Below are positions 24,275-35,933 of a stretch of DNA of 64,000 nt, in pieces; position 1 is the first letter of the stretch, and the number at the start of each line of letters is the position of its first letter. Source of the stretch: Ulota crispa (taxonomy: Eukaryota; Streptophyta; Bryopsida; Orthotrichales; Orthotrichaceae); assembly GCA_963920765.1 (NCBI GenBank), contig OY987243.1, forward strand, positions 17,546,001 to 17,610,000, written 5' to 3'. The position numbers were made by a program, and so were the translations under genes. The notes beneath the pieces are model-generated. The model was not told the DNA's origin and did no database searches. It saw nothing but the letters and a program-made list of their open reading frames with translations.

Positions 24275-25774
24275 CTCACCCTAAAGGACCAAGGAGCCCA
24301 CTTTGGGTTGTATGAGAACTCGGGCAGGTTATATTGATTTCATAATTTGAAAAAATTTCATGAAATTTAGGATGGATGCTACTCATCATAATTACATATG
24401 AAGCTTTATTTATTTCATGTCATTCCGATAAGTAATGCAAAAGTTATAAGGTTTTTTGAACTTCAATGTCAAACCACGTAACAAAAAATATATTCTAAAT
24501 TTTTAAATTTTTTTATATATAATTGTATAGATTGATACCTACTCAAAAAAATTGAATCACTCAATTCCAAATAATGAGGTAAGAGTTAAAAGGAGTTTTA
24601 TTTTGAGGGCAATGAAGGTACAAAGAGGGTAGAAAAAACATACTCCCTCTGTCCCAATATAAAGCTCCAAATTAGGCCATAGTTCTTGTCCCACTAAAAA
24701 GCTCCCTTTTGTTAATTTCAATTCTTGAGAAAGCATTTGTCATGTCCAATGATCTCATGGGGGCAAGTTAAGCAATTAAAGAGCATTCCTCTCCTAACAA
24801 GCTTGGCCTTGCCCATATGAGGTACCATTGTTGCTACTAATCTTTAAATCATCAATAATGAGGAGCTTGCAACATGAACAAATATGGTACTTTTTGCATG
24901 GAATTTGGGTGCCCAAATGGCAACATCAAAGTAGGAGATTTTGCACATACTTGGTATGGTATATTGATTCTAGAATGCATGGATCATTATTGCAAAGACT
25001 AAAATAATGAGGAGCCGGCAGCCTTAACAAATTATGCGCAAATTTGATACTTTTGGCATGGAGTTTGGGTGTCTAAATGACAACATAAAAACTTGAGATT
25101 TTGGACATATTTGGTAGGTGGTATATTGATTCTAGAATGCATTTGTCACTAGCATAATGACTAAAAATATTGTTAATTCCTTGTGGAGAAGTTTTTGGAG
25201 CTTTATAATGGGACAAAGGGAGTATGAAGTTATCTTTTACTCTCAATTTCAAAAAATTTCAAATGAAAATGAAAAATAAAATTACTAATTGTTTATTAGA
25301 GCATTGTCATCATTGGGATTAACAATTTTCAAATTCTTCCAAAACTTATTAGCATATTAGTTATATCTTTCATTCATCAATACCTTTCACATTACAATTT
25401 TTGTAGAAACAAATCCAAATATTTTTTGGTTTAATTTATTTAAATATGCTTGCAACCTATTTTCCAACATATAACCAAATTTGCACAAGAAATACAACAT
25501 ACATGTTTTTCTCTAAGAAGTTTGAAAAACAAAACCTCACCTTCTGGAAGGACTAGAAAGGCCTACATTTTGAAGTTTAGGCACATTGATCTTGCAATTT
25601 GTGGGGATATTCATTCTGAAATTTTGGGACATTGTACTTGTTCAAGTCAACCAAAGGATCCTATGGTTGGATTTGTTAAAAAGTAAGTTTCAATGAAAAT
25701 TTTGACCTTGCTTTGGGGACTAGTATTTTGAAGCAATTTTGGGCCTCTAAACACAAAAGAAATTTTAGGGTTAA
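24275..25774 (-). mobile_element. TTAA-type element, group T4, inverse copy interrupted by Stowaway
   Basis: It starts CTCACCCTAAAGGACC (decayed TTAA) and ends AATTTTAGGGTTAA. After subtracting the 582 bp nested element plus duplication, it is 918 bp, matching the 916 bp of copy 1. Confidence 0.85.
24643..25222. mobile_element. Stowaway-type element nested in T4
   Basis: The ends CTCCCTCTGTCCCAATATAA and TTATAATGGGACAAAGGGAG are the classic Stowaway termini. TA flanks both sides (24641-24642 and 25223-25224). The sister T4 copy (22758-23673, minus strand near 23305) reads AAAACATATAAAGTTATC without the element, proving insertion at TA with TA duplication. At 580 bp it is longer than typical Stowaway MITEs. 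The interior contains an inverted duplication of phrases such as TTCTAGAATGCAT (24970 and 25130). Confidence 0.93.
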
Positions 25775-25915
25775 GTTGAACAATGATTGTAAGTGCTATT
25801 GTTTGACATGTTGTAATTGCATACCATGAGAATATTTTGAGGGACCTTGAGCACATGTCATTCAAATCTAACAAGCGTCAAACCTTTGGAGACAAACCAT
25901 ATGGATGTCTTATGT

Positions 25916-27492
25916 TTAACCCCTAAATGCCCAAGGCCTTGCTAAACTTCTTGACGTTTTCAGGAAAGTGAACAATCAACCAACATTTTCACAAATCTCA
26001 TCAAGCTTTTTTAAATTGTAACCGTACAAATTTAAACTTGATATGTTAGAGATTACATGGGAAAAAAAACACAACAATATCACTTATAGTTTGAAAGATT
26101 ATAACGTTTGAACATGAGGGTGTTAAAACTGCAAAAGTGATTTGAAGTTTTCTAATCCTCATTTCACATGTCAAATCTAAAAAATTGGTCATCAAAAAAA
26201 TATGAGGTCCCTAAAGGACCAGAGCCTTTATTTTGTCAAAAGACACTCAAAACTGCCACCTCTATGGCAAAGAGTAAAAAAGTTTGAAAATCAAGCATTT
26301 TGCATATCTGATCGTAGGATTTTGTGCTAGACTACTATAAGAATGTGTCATACAAAACTCAAGAACTTTAACCGCACAGATTGGAAGATACATGCATTTA
26401 AAGTGTAAAAAACAGCTTTTTTTGCACCTTGCTTGACTAGATTTTTTAACTTTGAACATTTTTAACTTAAAATTTTTGCTCCACAGAGTTTGGAATTCTA
26501 TTTTTGCATGGCGGGAAGTTGAGTTGGGAATCTTGAGAAAAAATAAATAAATAAATAAAACTTAGTTTTCATTCTTTAAAAAATCATTAGGTAGAAGAAA
26601 GTATGAGATTGAACAAAAACTTAAATTGCTAATAACCCTGCAATGGAATTGAAATGCAATAATCCCAATGGTACGATTGTTCTAGAAAGCAAACTTCACC
26701 CTCTCCAACAAATTTTTTTGAAAAAATGTTCAAATTGCATTCAAAAATGAAGTTTATAAGTTATTTTTTCAAGAAGATGCTTGAGTTGCCCAAAAAACAA
26801 GATTGTCCATAACATTCTCATAACTAGTCCAAATGGAATGAATCAAAGCTTCAGATGTAGAAAAAGTTATAATCTATAAGAAAAAAAAAATTAAAATTTT
26901 TTTTAAAGTTTTTTCCAGATTTTTTTTTTGCTGCCCCTAGTCCCCAAATTTGTGCTTATTTGGGCATAACTTTTGCTCCTTGGCATCAATTGGAATAAAA
27001 TTTAGATTCCCCAAAAGCTAATGTGTTTTTCTATCTTCAAAAAAAGTTTCAAAAAATCAAGACAAAAATTGAGGCTGTAGGTACCTGCCCAAAATCCCAT
27101 TTGTCCCCCGAAGGAACAACGGTCCTTTAGGGGTTAAGGTCATTACATGTTTAACCTCAACCAATTTACAACTTTCAAAATCTACTCTTGAATTTTTTTT
27201 AAATGGATTTCTAATGCAACTTTTTCTCCAAGCTCTAGTGTATTTGAGGCTCATTTTCAAGATCTTCCAACACTAGAAAACTCAAGATTGTAGTGGACAC
27301 TGTTGTACAAAATATTGAATATAAAAATCATGAACATTCATTTTCAAAATCAGATTTTTGATACAAAAAGCAGACTTCAAAACAAACTTGTGTTCAAAAG
27401 AAAATACCAGAAATAGTGATTTGGTAATATTTTATTTGTCTTCAAAGTTTTGCAAACACCCAAATTGGGTGCCTTGGGCATTCAAGGGTTAA
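25916..27492 (+). mobile_element. TTAA-type element, group T5, with nested T2
   Basis: It is bounded by TTAACCCCTAAATGCCCAAG and CTTGGGCATTCAAGGGTTAA, a clear inverted pair. The body is interrupted at 26208-27137. The two outer parts together match 16646-17306 and the inverse copy at 31211-31790. Confidence 0.85.
26208..27137 (-). mobile_element. TTAA-type element, group T2, nested in T5
   Basis: It begins TCCCTAAAGGACC (left TTAAC missing) and ends GGTCCTTTAGGGGTTAA. The T5 copy at 31211-31790, on the minus strand, reads TATGAGGTTAAAGGGTG at this point, which is an empty TTAA (31527-31530). The filled site reads TATGAGG-element-TTAAGGTCATT. This is the clearest evidence in the window for TTAA target choice. 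Confidence 0.9.
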
Positions 27493-29060
27493 AGTACTTC
27501 TAACCATAATATATAAGTCACTAGTGCATCCATACCAATGTTTTTTTGGGAACTGGCAACAACAGTAAAAGCTTACGTGCCCTCCCAAGAATGGAGAGTT
27601 TTCAAAGGAAGCAGGCGCACTAGCTGATTAGCCAACTTCAAATCTAGCATCATAAGACCCCAAAAAACCCCAATACATACGGTTTGTTCCCAAAAACCCA
27701 AAACAAAAGCCAAACTTGGATGACAAGTGGTCAAGGTTCCTCAAAATATTCTCATGGATAGCAATCTATTGTGTCATACAATGGCACTTATCATCATTGC
27801 TCATACTAAGCCAAGTGGGCTCTATCCCCAATTTTACTTGATGATTGGTCAATTGGTAATTGATGGGGCACATTGGTGAGCGTGGGTGGGAAACCAAAAA
27901 AATTTATGGCTTTTCAAAAATAGATGTACACTTTTAGAGTGTCAAATTTGGTTGGTAACCCTGCAGATGCTTTTTAGCATAGTTGGTCTCCATTCCTTTG
28001 TACAATGAAAGGTGATAGGCAAAAGCAGATTTCAAAATCTCCTCTCTTAACTAGCTGAAAAGGGGAGAACTTTTAAATAAACCAAGAAAAAGAGCAACAG
28101 TAAAATAGTGTATTGCTGATGTTTGTTCGAGAATGGACCTTCAAAGAAACTGCAAAACTTGCAGATGCTCAAAGGGAAGCATCAAATACCCCCCCAAGGT
28201 TTGGGAATATGAGCATTCTAGCATAGCATAGTGTTCCCGCTCAATGCAACAGCCATATTTGTCAGGCTCCGGCCTTGGGAATGGTGCAGCCTCAGCCCTG
28301 CCTTGTTTTACTCACAAGCCTGCCCAAGCCCCAAACACGAGGAGAGAATCAACCACACAACCCATGTTCTAGTTTTTGGGTGGGAGCGTGGGACCATGCT
28401 TCTCTGCATCCCACCATGCCATTGGGTCATGGCTTATCTAAATGACATGTGGCATGTTGTGGCTCCACTTTACAAGCTGCCCTTACTCAGGTGGGCGCCA
28501 TTTGTTTTTCGAAGTCAGTGGGAAATTTTGCTTGCTACACTCAAGCAGACAATTGGGCCCAAGTCTGCCTGATATTTGACATTGCAACTGCGTTGACAAG
28601 CTGAAGGCGGCATTTGAATTTTAGTTGGAGTGGTATCAACAATTTTGTTTGGAGCCTCAATATGCACAGTAGTATGGGCAGAGTGTGCTCCTGCTTCGGA
28701 GGATTTTGGGCTGATTTGTGTATTCCCTCATGGATGGATGCCAATGCCCCCTCCCCCCCCTTGGAATCTCTCGTACCTGCATAGAATTTCCTTTGAGTTC
28801 AATGGGTGGATCCTTCCAATTCCACGTGTCAAAAGTCTCTAATATTGGGTTCCCTACAAAGAAAATAGTAGGCTTCACATTTTATTGAGGAGTCTCAATA
28901 CTTTGTTTAACCCCTAAACATCCCATGGGCATATAAACATCCCTGCGCATAGTATATACATTGTCATACGATTGGCATTTTTCTATTAACATGGAGTTTT
29001 TATTTGGGGATTTCAAATAACTCACTAGAATTGAGTTGATCTGGCAATGCATTGTATCTT
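27493..29060. other. Non-genic stretch, partly GC-richer
   Basis: No gene is called. A 113-codon plus-strand frame at 28231-28572 lies in a relatively GC-rich part (28230-28860), but it has no recognisable domain, and overlapping frames occur on the other strand. A TTAACCCCTAAACATCCC motif at about 28909 is an unpaired left terminus of a TTAA element. A C-run lies at 28751-28760. Confidence 0.4.
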
Positions 29061-29064
29061 AGCG

Positions 29065-29094
29065 CGTATATATATGTATATATATGTGTGTATA

Positions 29095-29181
<87 letters not shown>

Positions 29182-29197
29182 GTATATGTATATATAG
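29065..29197. repeat. (TA)n microsatellite
   Basis: An almost pure TA dinucleotide array with a few TG interruptions at both ends. The protein-like Ile/Tyr frames on both strands are artefacts of the repeat. Confidence 0.97.
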
Positions 29198-29199
29198 AC

Positions 29200-29748
29200 G
29201 GGGACATAAAGATTCATTCCCAACTCACACCCCTCTCACATAATCAATATTTCACTAAATCTATAATTTAAAATCACATAACTTAAAAGCCTTGATTATA
29301 GATTGAGAGTATGTTGGTTTTAAATTGATGTTGGTTTTGTAGTGATTTTCAAAAGCATTTTAATCAAAATTTCATGCTATTTTCAAATGTTTTTTGCTAG
29401 CACTTCTCCTAAATTGATTCATGTCAAATTTTAGTGCATTGTGTCCCTCTTTTTATCTACAAGTAGCTTGCTTGAATTGAGGTAATTTCAAGCTCTAAAA
29501 GGTGGTTAAGAGCTAAAAACATTGTTGGTGGAAGCCTAAAAGTTTATGCATATAACATATTTAATAATAAAAAATAGCACTTAGCATTGGTTAAAGGCAT
29601 GGAGTTGGAATAGTCTAATTTTTCAAATTTTAATACATATTATCTCCCTTTATAGGGTTTTTGAACACATAATTAGTTTTAGATTTGGTAAAGAATTGAT
29701 TACATGGGACAGGTTTGAGTGAGGAATGGATCTTTTTGTCCACATCTC
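29200..29748. other. Non-genic spacer between two TA-rich microsatellites
   Basis: No gene or transposon terminus was recognised. Confidence 0.4.
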
Positions 29749-29766
29749 TATATGTATATGTATATA

Positions 29767-29817
<51 letters not shown>

Positions 29818-29930
29818 ATATATATATATATCTATATATATATATATATCTATATATATCTATATATCTATATATATATATATATCTATATATATATATA
29901 TATCTATCTGTGTGTGTATGCATACATATA
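29749..29930. repeat. TA/TATC microsatellite
   Basis: TA repeats with periodic TATATC interruptions, so it is a compound microsatellite. Long Ile/Tyr/Ser frames in all three plus frames are repeat artefacts. Confidence 0.95.
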
Positions 29931-30263
29931 TATTGTTTTGATTGAATAATGCAAAAAATAAAGTTGGCAAACATGTATATGCATTGATACTTTGTATCAC
30001 GTAATGGTACAAGGTAAGCTATTTTGTGAGCGTAGAATGGTGAGCCTATGAGAGGTGAGCCAAGATTTTGTGAGTGGTAATGAATTTTGAGCTCAAAATT
30101 CATGGAAATTTTTAAAAAACAACAATTTTTCAAGAGATGAATGTTTATAATGTGCAATTGTCAGGTTTTACATACATATTTATAGATGAAATTTAATATT
30201 TTGACAAAAAAATTACACTCACAGTTCACGGCTCATGAATCCTTGCTCACAATTTAGCATTCC
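29931..30263. other. Non-genic stretch
   Basis: Nothing recognised. Confidence 0.4.
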
Positions 30264-31214
30264 TCACCCCTAAAGGACCAAGTGGATGTTCAACAACCAC
30301 TTGAGAACTCAGGTAGGATAATATGGAGTTAATTTTTATTGGATGTTTTCAAAATTGTTATACAAGGTGCAAATTTGTATCCCTCAAGTGGAAATGTAAT
30401 TTTTTCCTCAATCAAATGCCTGGTTCAAAAGTTATGTTGCCTAAAAGAAATTGGGTAGCTTGGGCATCTTTGGAGAATCTTCTGCTAAAACTCTCATCAA
30501 CTTTTGAAATTTGGCAAGTATGTAACTAACAAAACATGGTGTACAATTGTCATAGAAATAAATCAATTTAGCTCTCACATCACATTTTGAAGGGAGTCAA
30601 ACTTTGTTAATTATGTTCGGGCCATTTCAAGAAAAATCATTTTCCTCTAACTTCAAGCCCTATCATCTCTCAATTTATAAATCCAAAACTCTTGAAACCT
30701 TGTTTCACATATTCCAAAGGTTTGTCTCTAACTTTTCATCGTTTAGACTTCAAATAAAAAACTTCCTCATTGCACAAGAAATGATAAAAGAATGATTAAT
30801 GTATTGCCAATTCACTATACCTCCTTGTATTGCGGGGTGATTTAAGATAAGCTAGATTATATATTTGTATCTGAGATTTTTTAGGAGTGAACCCAACATC
30901 ATATACTTGTGAATGATCAAAAGGCTCAAATTTGTGAAGAGCAAATATTTTACTCTAGGAAAGCTCAAAGTCTGCAGACCTTGTTTTCCATGATTGAAAA
31001 AGTTGTTTTTCTCTCTTAAAACGTTATAATCTTACAAGCCGCCAAGTCAAATGGGCTGAATTTCTTTGAGCGTATTAATTGATCTATTTAACACAGTTTT
31101 GTGCGGTTGAAAGTGAGAAGAAAGTTTTGTATTTTCAAATTTGGGCAATGCACTAAAAGTTGGCAAATTTTGAGATTTTTTCTCAAAAAACACCCTTGGT
31201 TCTCTAGGGGTTAA
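30264..31214 (-). mobile_element. TTAA-type element, group T3, inverse copy
   Basis: It starts TCACCCCTAAAGGACCAAG and ends GTTCTCTAGGGGTTAA. It is inverse-collinear with 15036-15989 (for example, AACATCATATACTTGTGA near 30896 mirrors 15330). It shares the TTAA at 31211-31214 with the next element. Confidence 0.82.
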
Positions 31215-31790
31215 CTCCAAAGCGTCATTGGGGACAGAAATTGTCCTCAACCAATTTTTGAAATTAAAAAAAATCCAACCAAATTACCATTTTTAGTAGT
31301 TTATATTTTTGAAGAGTCCTTTCCAAAACTTAGTTTTAGATTCAAGAATTTGATCTTGCAAATGATTGATTATGATTTTTCTGCTCAAGATTTTGTGCAT
31401 GGGTGTTCATTGCAATTTTGACTTTATGTAGTGTTGAGGGCTTTTAGGAATGAGTCTCAAATACACTAGTTGTAAAGTAGATTTTGAGAAGTCATAAATT
31501 GGTTGGGGTTATGCATGTTACACCCTTTAACCTCATACTTTTTTGGTGACCAACTTTTCAAATTTGACATGTGAAAGAAGATTGAAAAACTTCAAATCAC
31601 TTTCATAGTTTTAACATCCTCATGATCAAACATTATAATCTTGCAATCCAAATGAGATATTGTTGTATTTTCTTTTCTAATGAAATCTCTAACATGTCTA
31701 GTTTGATTTTATAAGGTTACAATTCAAAAAGAATTGATACAACTTATCAAAATGTTGGCTTTTTTTTGTTCAAATTAGAGCAAATTCCTA
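31211..31790 (-). mobile_element. TTAA-type element, group T5, inverse copy, outer end unclear
   Basis: It begins TTAACTCCAAAGCGTC directly at the T3 border and matches T5 in reverse to about 31790. It keeps the uninterrupted TTAA at 31527-31530 where the 25916 copy carries T2. The distal terminus is not recognisable. Confidence 0.7.
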
Positions 31791-32006
31791 GAAGCGCTAG
31801 AAATGCAATGTCACTTTGGGATTAAGCTATGTTTATAACACATCTCTATTCTGGAATTTATTTTTGTTAATGAATAATGACTATATGCATTTAAAGTGAT
31901 ACTATTATACGCATCAAATCACACTATCAGAATTGAGGACTAAGAAATGTAAAAGAAACGATAAATGCTATATGAGTCTGTCAGTGGTTACTTGTTTTAA
32001 GATATG

Positions 32007-32123
32007 CTACAAGGAAATAATGTTCAAAATGACACATCTAAATTGACAAAAAATGTTCAAATTGACAAAAAAATAACATCAAAATTTATAAAAAGTAACC
32101 AAATTGACAGTTTTTTCTTATAG
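32007..32123. mobile_element. CACTA-type mini-element C1
   Basis: It starts CTACAAGGAAATAATG and ends TTTTTTCTTATAG, imperfect versions of the CACTACAAGAAA terminus of plant CACTA (En/Spm) transposons. The interior repeats TGTTCAAATTGACAAAAA. It is only about 117 bp. Confidence 0.65.
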
Positions 32124-32216
32124 TCGATGATAAGCAAAAAAGCTAAGCTAATATTGTCATTTGAAGTGAATATCAAGGGTTTCCTTGATGGTAAGGAACA
32201 TGCATCAATCATGTGA

Positions 32217-32345
32217 CTTACAAGAAAATCATGGTCAAATCTACAAAAATTTGATAAAAATTATGACCTTATTTATAGTATACTATAGATTAGGTCACAA
32301 TCTTTAACAACTTTTTGTAGATTTGATCATGGATTTCTTGTAGTG
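32217..32345. mobile_element. CACTA-type mini-element C3
   Basis: The ends CTTACAAGAAAATCATGGTC and GGATTTCTTGTAGTG are inverse matches of the CACTA type. The inverted repeat extends inward (TCAAATCTACAAAAA versus TTTTTGTAGATTTGA), so most of the 129 bp folds back. Confidence 0.75.
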
Positions 32346-32382
32346 TGGTCTTGTCATTTTGCAAAACTATCATTAAACACTT

Positions 32383-32518
32383 GCTACAAGAAAATTGTCC
32401 AAATTGACACGTCCAAATTGACTATATGTGTACAATGATACAAAATTGTCAATAATGACAAAATAAATGTCCAAATGACAGAAAATGTCTAAATTGCCAT
32501 TGACATTGTTCCTTGTAG
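32383..32518. mobile_element. CACTA-type mini-element C2
   Basis: The ends CTACAAGAAAATTGTCC and TTGTTCCTTGTAG surround repeated units of the form TGTCCAAATTGACA. ACTTG occurs immediately outside both ends, a possible target duplication although CACTA elements normally make 3 bp. Confidence 0.75.
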
Positions 32519-33442
32519 ACTTGTAGTGACTGGACAAGAGACCATGTGCCAATGTTTAGGAAGTTTTTTGAGTTCTGTCTACTAATACTAGTCATCTCTC
32601 ATATTCAACAAGTTCTTTCCAAATGAGTTCTCGATATTCCTGATTGTACATTAGAACTATTTTTAATACTATAATATGCTTTTTGAAAATTTCGACCAGT
32701 TTTCTTTCTTGAGATTTCATCATTCATTAGTAGAAATTTGGTGTTGGGGGCACTAAGCGACAATTTTAGAACTTGGTCCCTTAGGCCTATTTAGGCACTA
32801 CATGTTGATTCTTTGTAGGGTTTACCTCTTAATAAAGGCATCAAGGATGGATATGCCATCTAGGTTCATGAGATTTAGATAGTTGACCATTCTCAACAAA
32901 AGTTTCATTTTTTTGTTCATGTTGATTTTACATACTAGAGTTAACTTTGATATGCTATACCCATTAGGAGAAATTTGAGCCCTCCAAGAGCCCCCCTACA
33001 AAATCTCCAAAGGAGTTTTAAGATATTTATATGCTACAACAAACAAACCACTAATTCTCTATTTTCATTCTCCCTTTGAATTCAATGCAATGATGAAAAT
33101 TGTAAAATTGCGTTATCCCAATTGGACAAAAACTATGGGTACAAATGTACAATAGGACCATAAATTCTACTTTACTCTATTTGAATAGACAAGTGAAGTA
33201 CTTGGGATATTGACTAAGTGAGTTCATTTGCATATTTTATAAGTGCAATGTTTTTTTTATTGCTTTGGGTTGTGCATGAGGCTAAGGTCCTTCATATAAG
33301 GTAGCCATAGGTATGAGTGCCCTTTTCTTGCACTCACACTAGCCAAATAATTGTTTGGTTTGTCAAACCTTGAGGGGCTCTTGGAGGGCTCAATTTTTTC
33401 CTAAGGCTTAGAAATCATTTTGAAAGTAATGAATGAATATTA
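32519..33442. other. Non-genic stretch
   Basis: No gene is recognised and no frame reaches 60 codons. Nothing else identified. Confidence 0.4.
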
Positions 33443-33841
33443 AGGTGGAAGCACCCATAGCCAACAATGCCTTATACCCAACCAATAGGGTGTGCTATAT
33501 CCAATATCAACAAGAATATGTGCTTTGGAATGTGTTCTTCTATCCTTTTCAAGGTTGGGACCACTTTAGTCATGCCATGTGTCCCAAAGTGAAGTAGGAA
33601 GTAATGAGCATAAAGTAGTTTGGCTATTATTAGAATTACATGAGTCTAGAGGTTGGCAATGGGTTTAAAGCACTTTTTGACTCCCAAAATTCACAATAAT
33701 TTCAGTTTTGCAAATAAGTTAATGAACTACTTACAATCCCAGTATTTCTTATCTTCCTACATGAGAAAAATATTTGTTGCCTCGAACTCTTTGTAGTTTA
33801 TTGCATAATTGCTTAAGCTATTGGTATGGGTGCTTCCACTG
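33443..33841. mobile_element. Mariner-like short element M4
   Basis: It starts AGGTGGAAGCACCCATA and ends TATGGGTGCTTCCACTG, with TA at 33441-33442 and 33842-33843. It belongs to the AGGTAG/AGCACCC group. It abuts the PIF-like element on its right. Confidence 0.8.
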
Positions 33842-33843
33842 TA

Positions 33844-34266
33844 GAGCATCCCCAATCTAGCCGTGATAGAGGGCCTCGGCATGTTGTTAGACAATTTCTA
33901 ACTACGTGCCAATTCTAGGGTAGGGGCATCTCCTAACTCACTAGCCCCTACTGCAAACAATTTCTAACATTCACTAAACACAATTTTTTAATTGTTTGTG
34001 CCTTTTTAAAGTATTTATGTGAGGAGTTTTATGTTAGAAACATGAGAAATTTGCGTCTGGGTCAAGGAATCACACACTTTGGAGTATTATTTAGGACTCT
34101 CCAAAGTGTGCAAATATGTAGTGGAGGGACTTTTATATTGGGAGGCCTGCAAAATGTAATTGCAAGTAACTGTTGCATTGGAACCTTGGTTTTCACCCAA
34201 GCCTTGTTTAACTCTATGTACAAGCTTTTCTGTGCCTATGTTACGACTGGAATATTGAGGATGCTC
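33844..34266. mobile_element. PIF/Tourist-like element, copy 1
   Basis: It starts GAGCATCCCCAATC and ends GGAATATTGAGGATGCTC. GTA flanks both sides (33841-33843 and 34267-34269). A 3-bp duplication suits PIF/Harbinger-type MITEs. The interior, such as the segment near 34080-34230, is homologous to 40000-40200 in the second copy. An 81-codon frame inside is not convincing as a gene. Confidence 0.8.
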
Positions 34267-34376
34267 GTACATATGTATTATTTCTAAAAATAATATAATG
34301 GAAATAACATAGATAGCCATGTCATCATCCCATAACATTCAGTAGCACTAGTAAAGGCTACCCTCCCTCCAAGAGA

Positions 34377-34400
34377 ATGGTGTGGAATATTCCACACCAT
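34377..34400. repeat. 24-bp perfect palindrome
   Basis: ATGGTGTGGAAT followed by its exact inverse ATTCCACACCAT with no spacer. No function can be assigned. It could be an imprecise excision footprint or a dimeric protein site. Confidence 0.9.
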
Positions 34401-34558
34401 TTTTTAACTATGGGGATACTTGGTTGAATTTGTTTGAGTTTATGAAAGGGAGGCTCAATCTAGTGCACATATGTCGATGTGGGGGACCAAACATGTCAGA
34501 AAATAATAATAATAAATACATAAATTATATATATATAAGATGAAGTTCATGGATGATA

Positions 34559-34591
34559 CCTGAAGAGAGGGAAAGGCAGCCTCTCTTCAGG
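34559..34591. repeat. Small perfect inverted repeat
   Basis: CCTGAAGAGAGG, a 9-nt spacer, then CCTCTCTTCAGG. A 12-bp stem without a T-run, so not a bacterial-type terminator. Function unknown. Confidence 0.9.
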
Positions 34592-35925
34592 CTACTGAAT
34601 GTTATGCCTAAAAAACTCTGACAGTTCCTTTGTGTAGCTTTTTAAATAATACACCAGTGTAGCACACCATCGTTTCCTTGCAGAGTAATTGTATGCACGT
34701 ACTGCTGTGGTTTTCTGTGTGGCTTCTACCAGTAACTTGTTACACCGTCTTGAAAAACCCACCAACAATTATTCTTGTCCAATCACGTGCATGCACATCT
34801 AGAATTTCAGCTTTGGTAGCTTTGGTTGCAAACATTCCCTGTCACAATTGCTCATGCAACAGGATGTCTCTGCAGTACTCTCATCAAGTTTTCTACCTGT
34901 GTAAATGCTATCCACTAGCTAACAACCATGGATTCTCCTAGAAGGCTGCATTTACACCAAAAGTTAAAAAATATTTATTGGATTGGATGAAAGAAGAGGT
35001 TGAATCATAACCCGCCTAATGAGATGTTGATTCTTTGCACTCTTTTGGGTTGTGTTTCTCCAATTTTGATTATGGGACTAAGAGCACCTTCAATTTTGAT
35101 TATGGAACCTTTTGTCATGTAGGACATGTACCAGTAAGATGGAGGTGAGAAGAAAAAAAAAGACCCAATGGAAATAATAATCAACGCATCTAGTTGGAGT
35201 GCACATCAAATGAGAGCTTTGAAGCAAAATTTAGCAACTAGATATTAAGCACCTCAAATGAAGAATAAAGGTGTGGTTAACAACATCAAAGCAATAATTG
35301 AACCTCTTTGAAGAAGAGAAGGGAAGAATTTGGAGCCTTTCCTAAAACTCTCTAAAGTCTCATACCTTGATTTTAGACAACCTCACCCTCATGTCAAGGA
35401 GCAAGTCAACTTTTTGTGTTAGTTCTTTGGTACCAACTTGTTGGATTAGTTTAGTGCCAACATGTTCCTCATTAGACATATGGGTTGTTGGGTCCGTCCA
35501 CTCCAAATACAACACCATACGCACATGAGCCCACTAAATCAACATCCTAAACACCTTTACTGCTCCCATATGTAATCTCACCATTGAGATTGCTCTAAGT
35601 TAATAACTATAACTTGCTGACATAGGACATCCTTGCTTAACAATTGTTGGTTGCTTTTGTATCAATAGCAGATTTGAAAGTTTGTCAAAACAATATAAAA
35701 ACATACAATAATACATCAAACAAATGTAACTAGGGCAAAATATTGGAATGTAGAAATCAACAAAATAATTTAGTGTAAAATTAATCATGTTCTAAGATAG
35801 TGTTGGGACGTGAGTTGAGTGCAGGTAGAGTAGTTACATACAGTAGATACTTTAGGCAAACAACATTCCAAACACACATGGATCCAAAACAATACTTTGC
35901 ACATTTAAATGCATGCAAACAACTT
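34592..35925. other. Non-genic stretch
   Basis: No gene is recognised. An 87-codon frame at 34678-34941 shows no motif. A line of short A-runs around 35150 suggests nothing specific. Confidence 0.4.
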
Positions 35926-35933
35926 ATAGTTTA

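Noticed and set aside
28231-28572. 113-codon plus-strand frame
   Set aside because: No recognisable domain or signal peptide pattern. A GC-richer local composition explains its length, and frames overlap on the other strand.
29025-29271. Ile/Tyr repeat proteins over the TA array, and similar frames at 29715-30157
   Set aside because: Translation of a dinucleotide microsatellite in all frames.
34559-34591. Rho-independent-type terminator
   Set aside because: A plant nuclear locus, no following T-run and no gene next to it.
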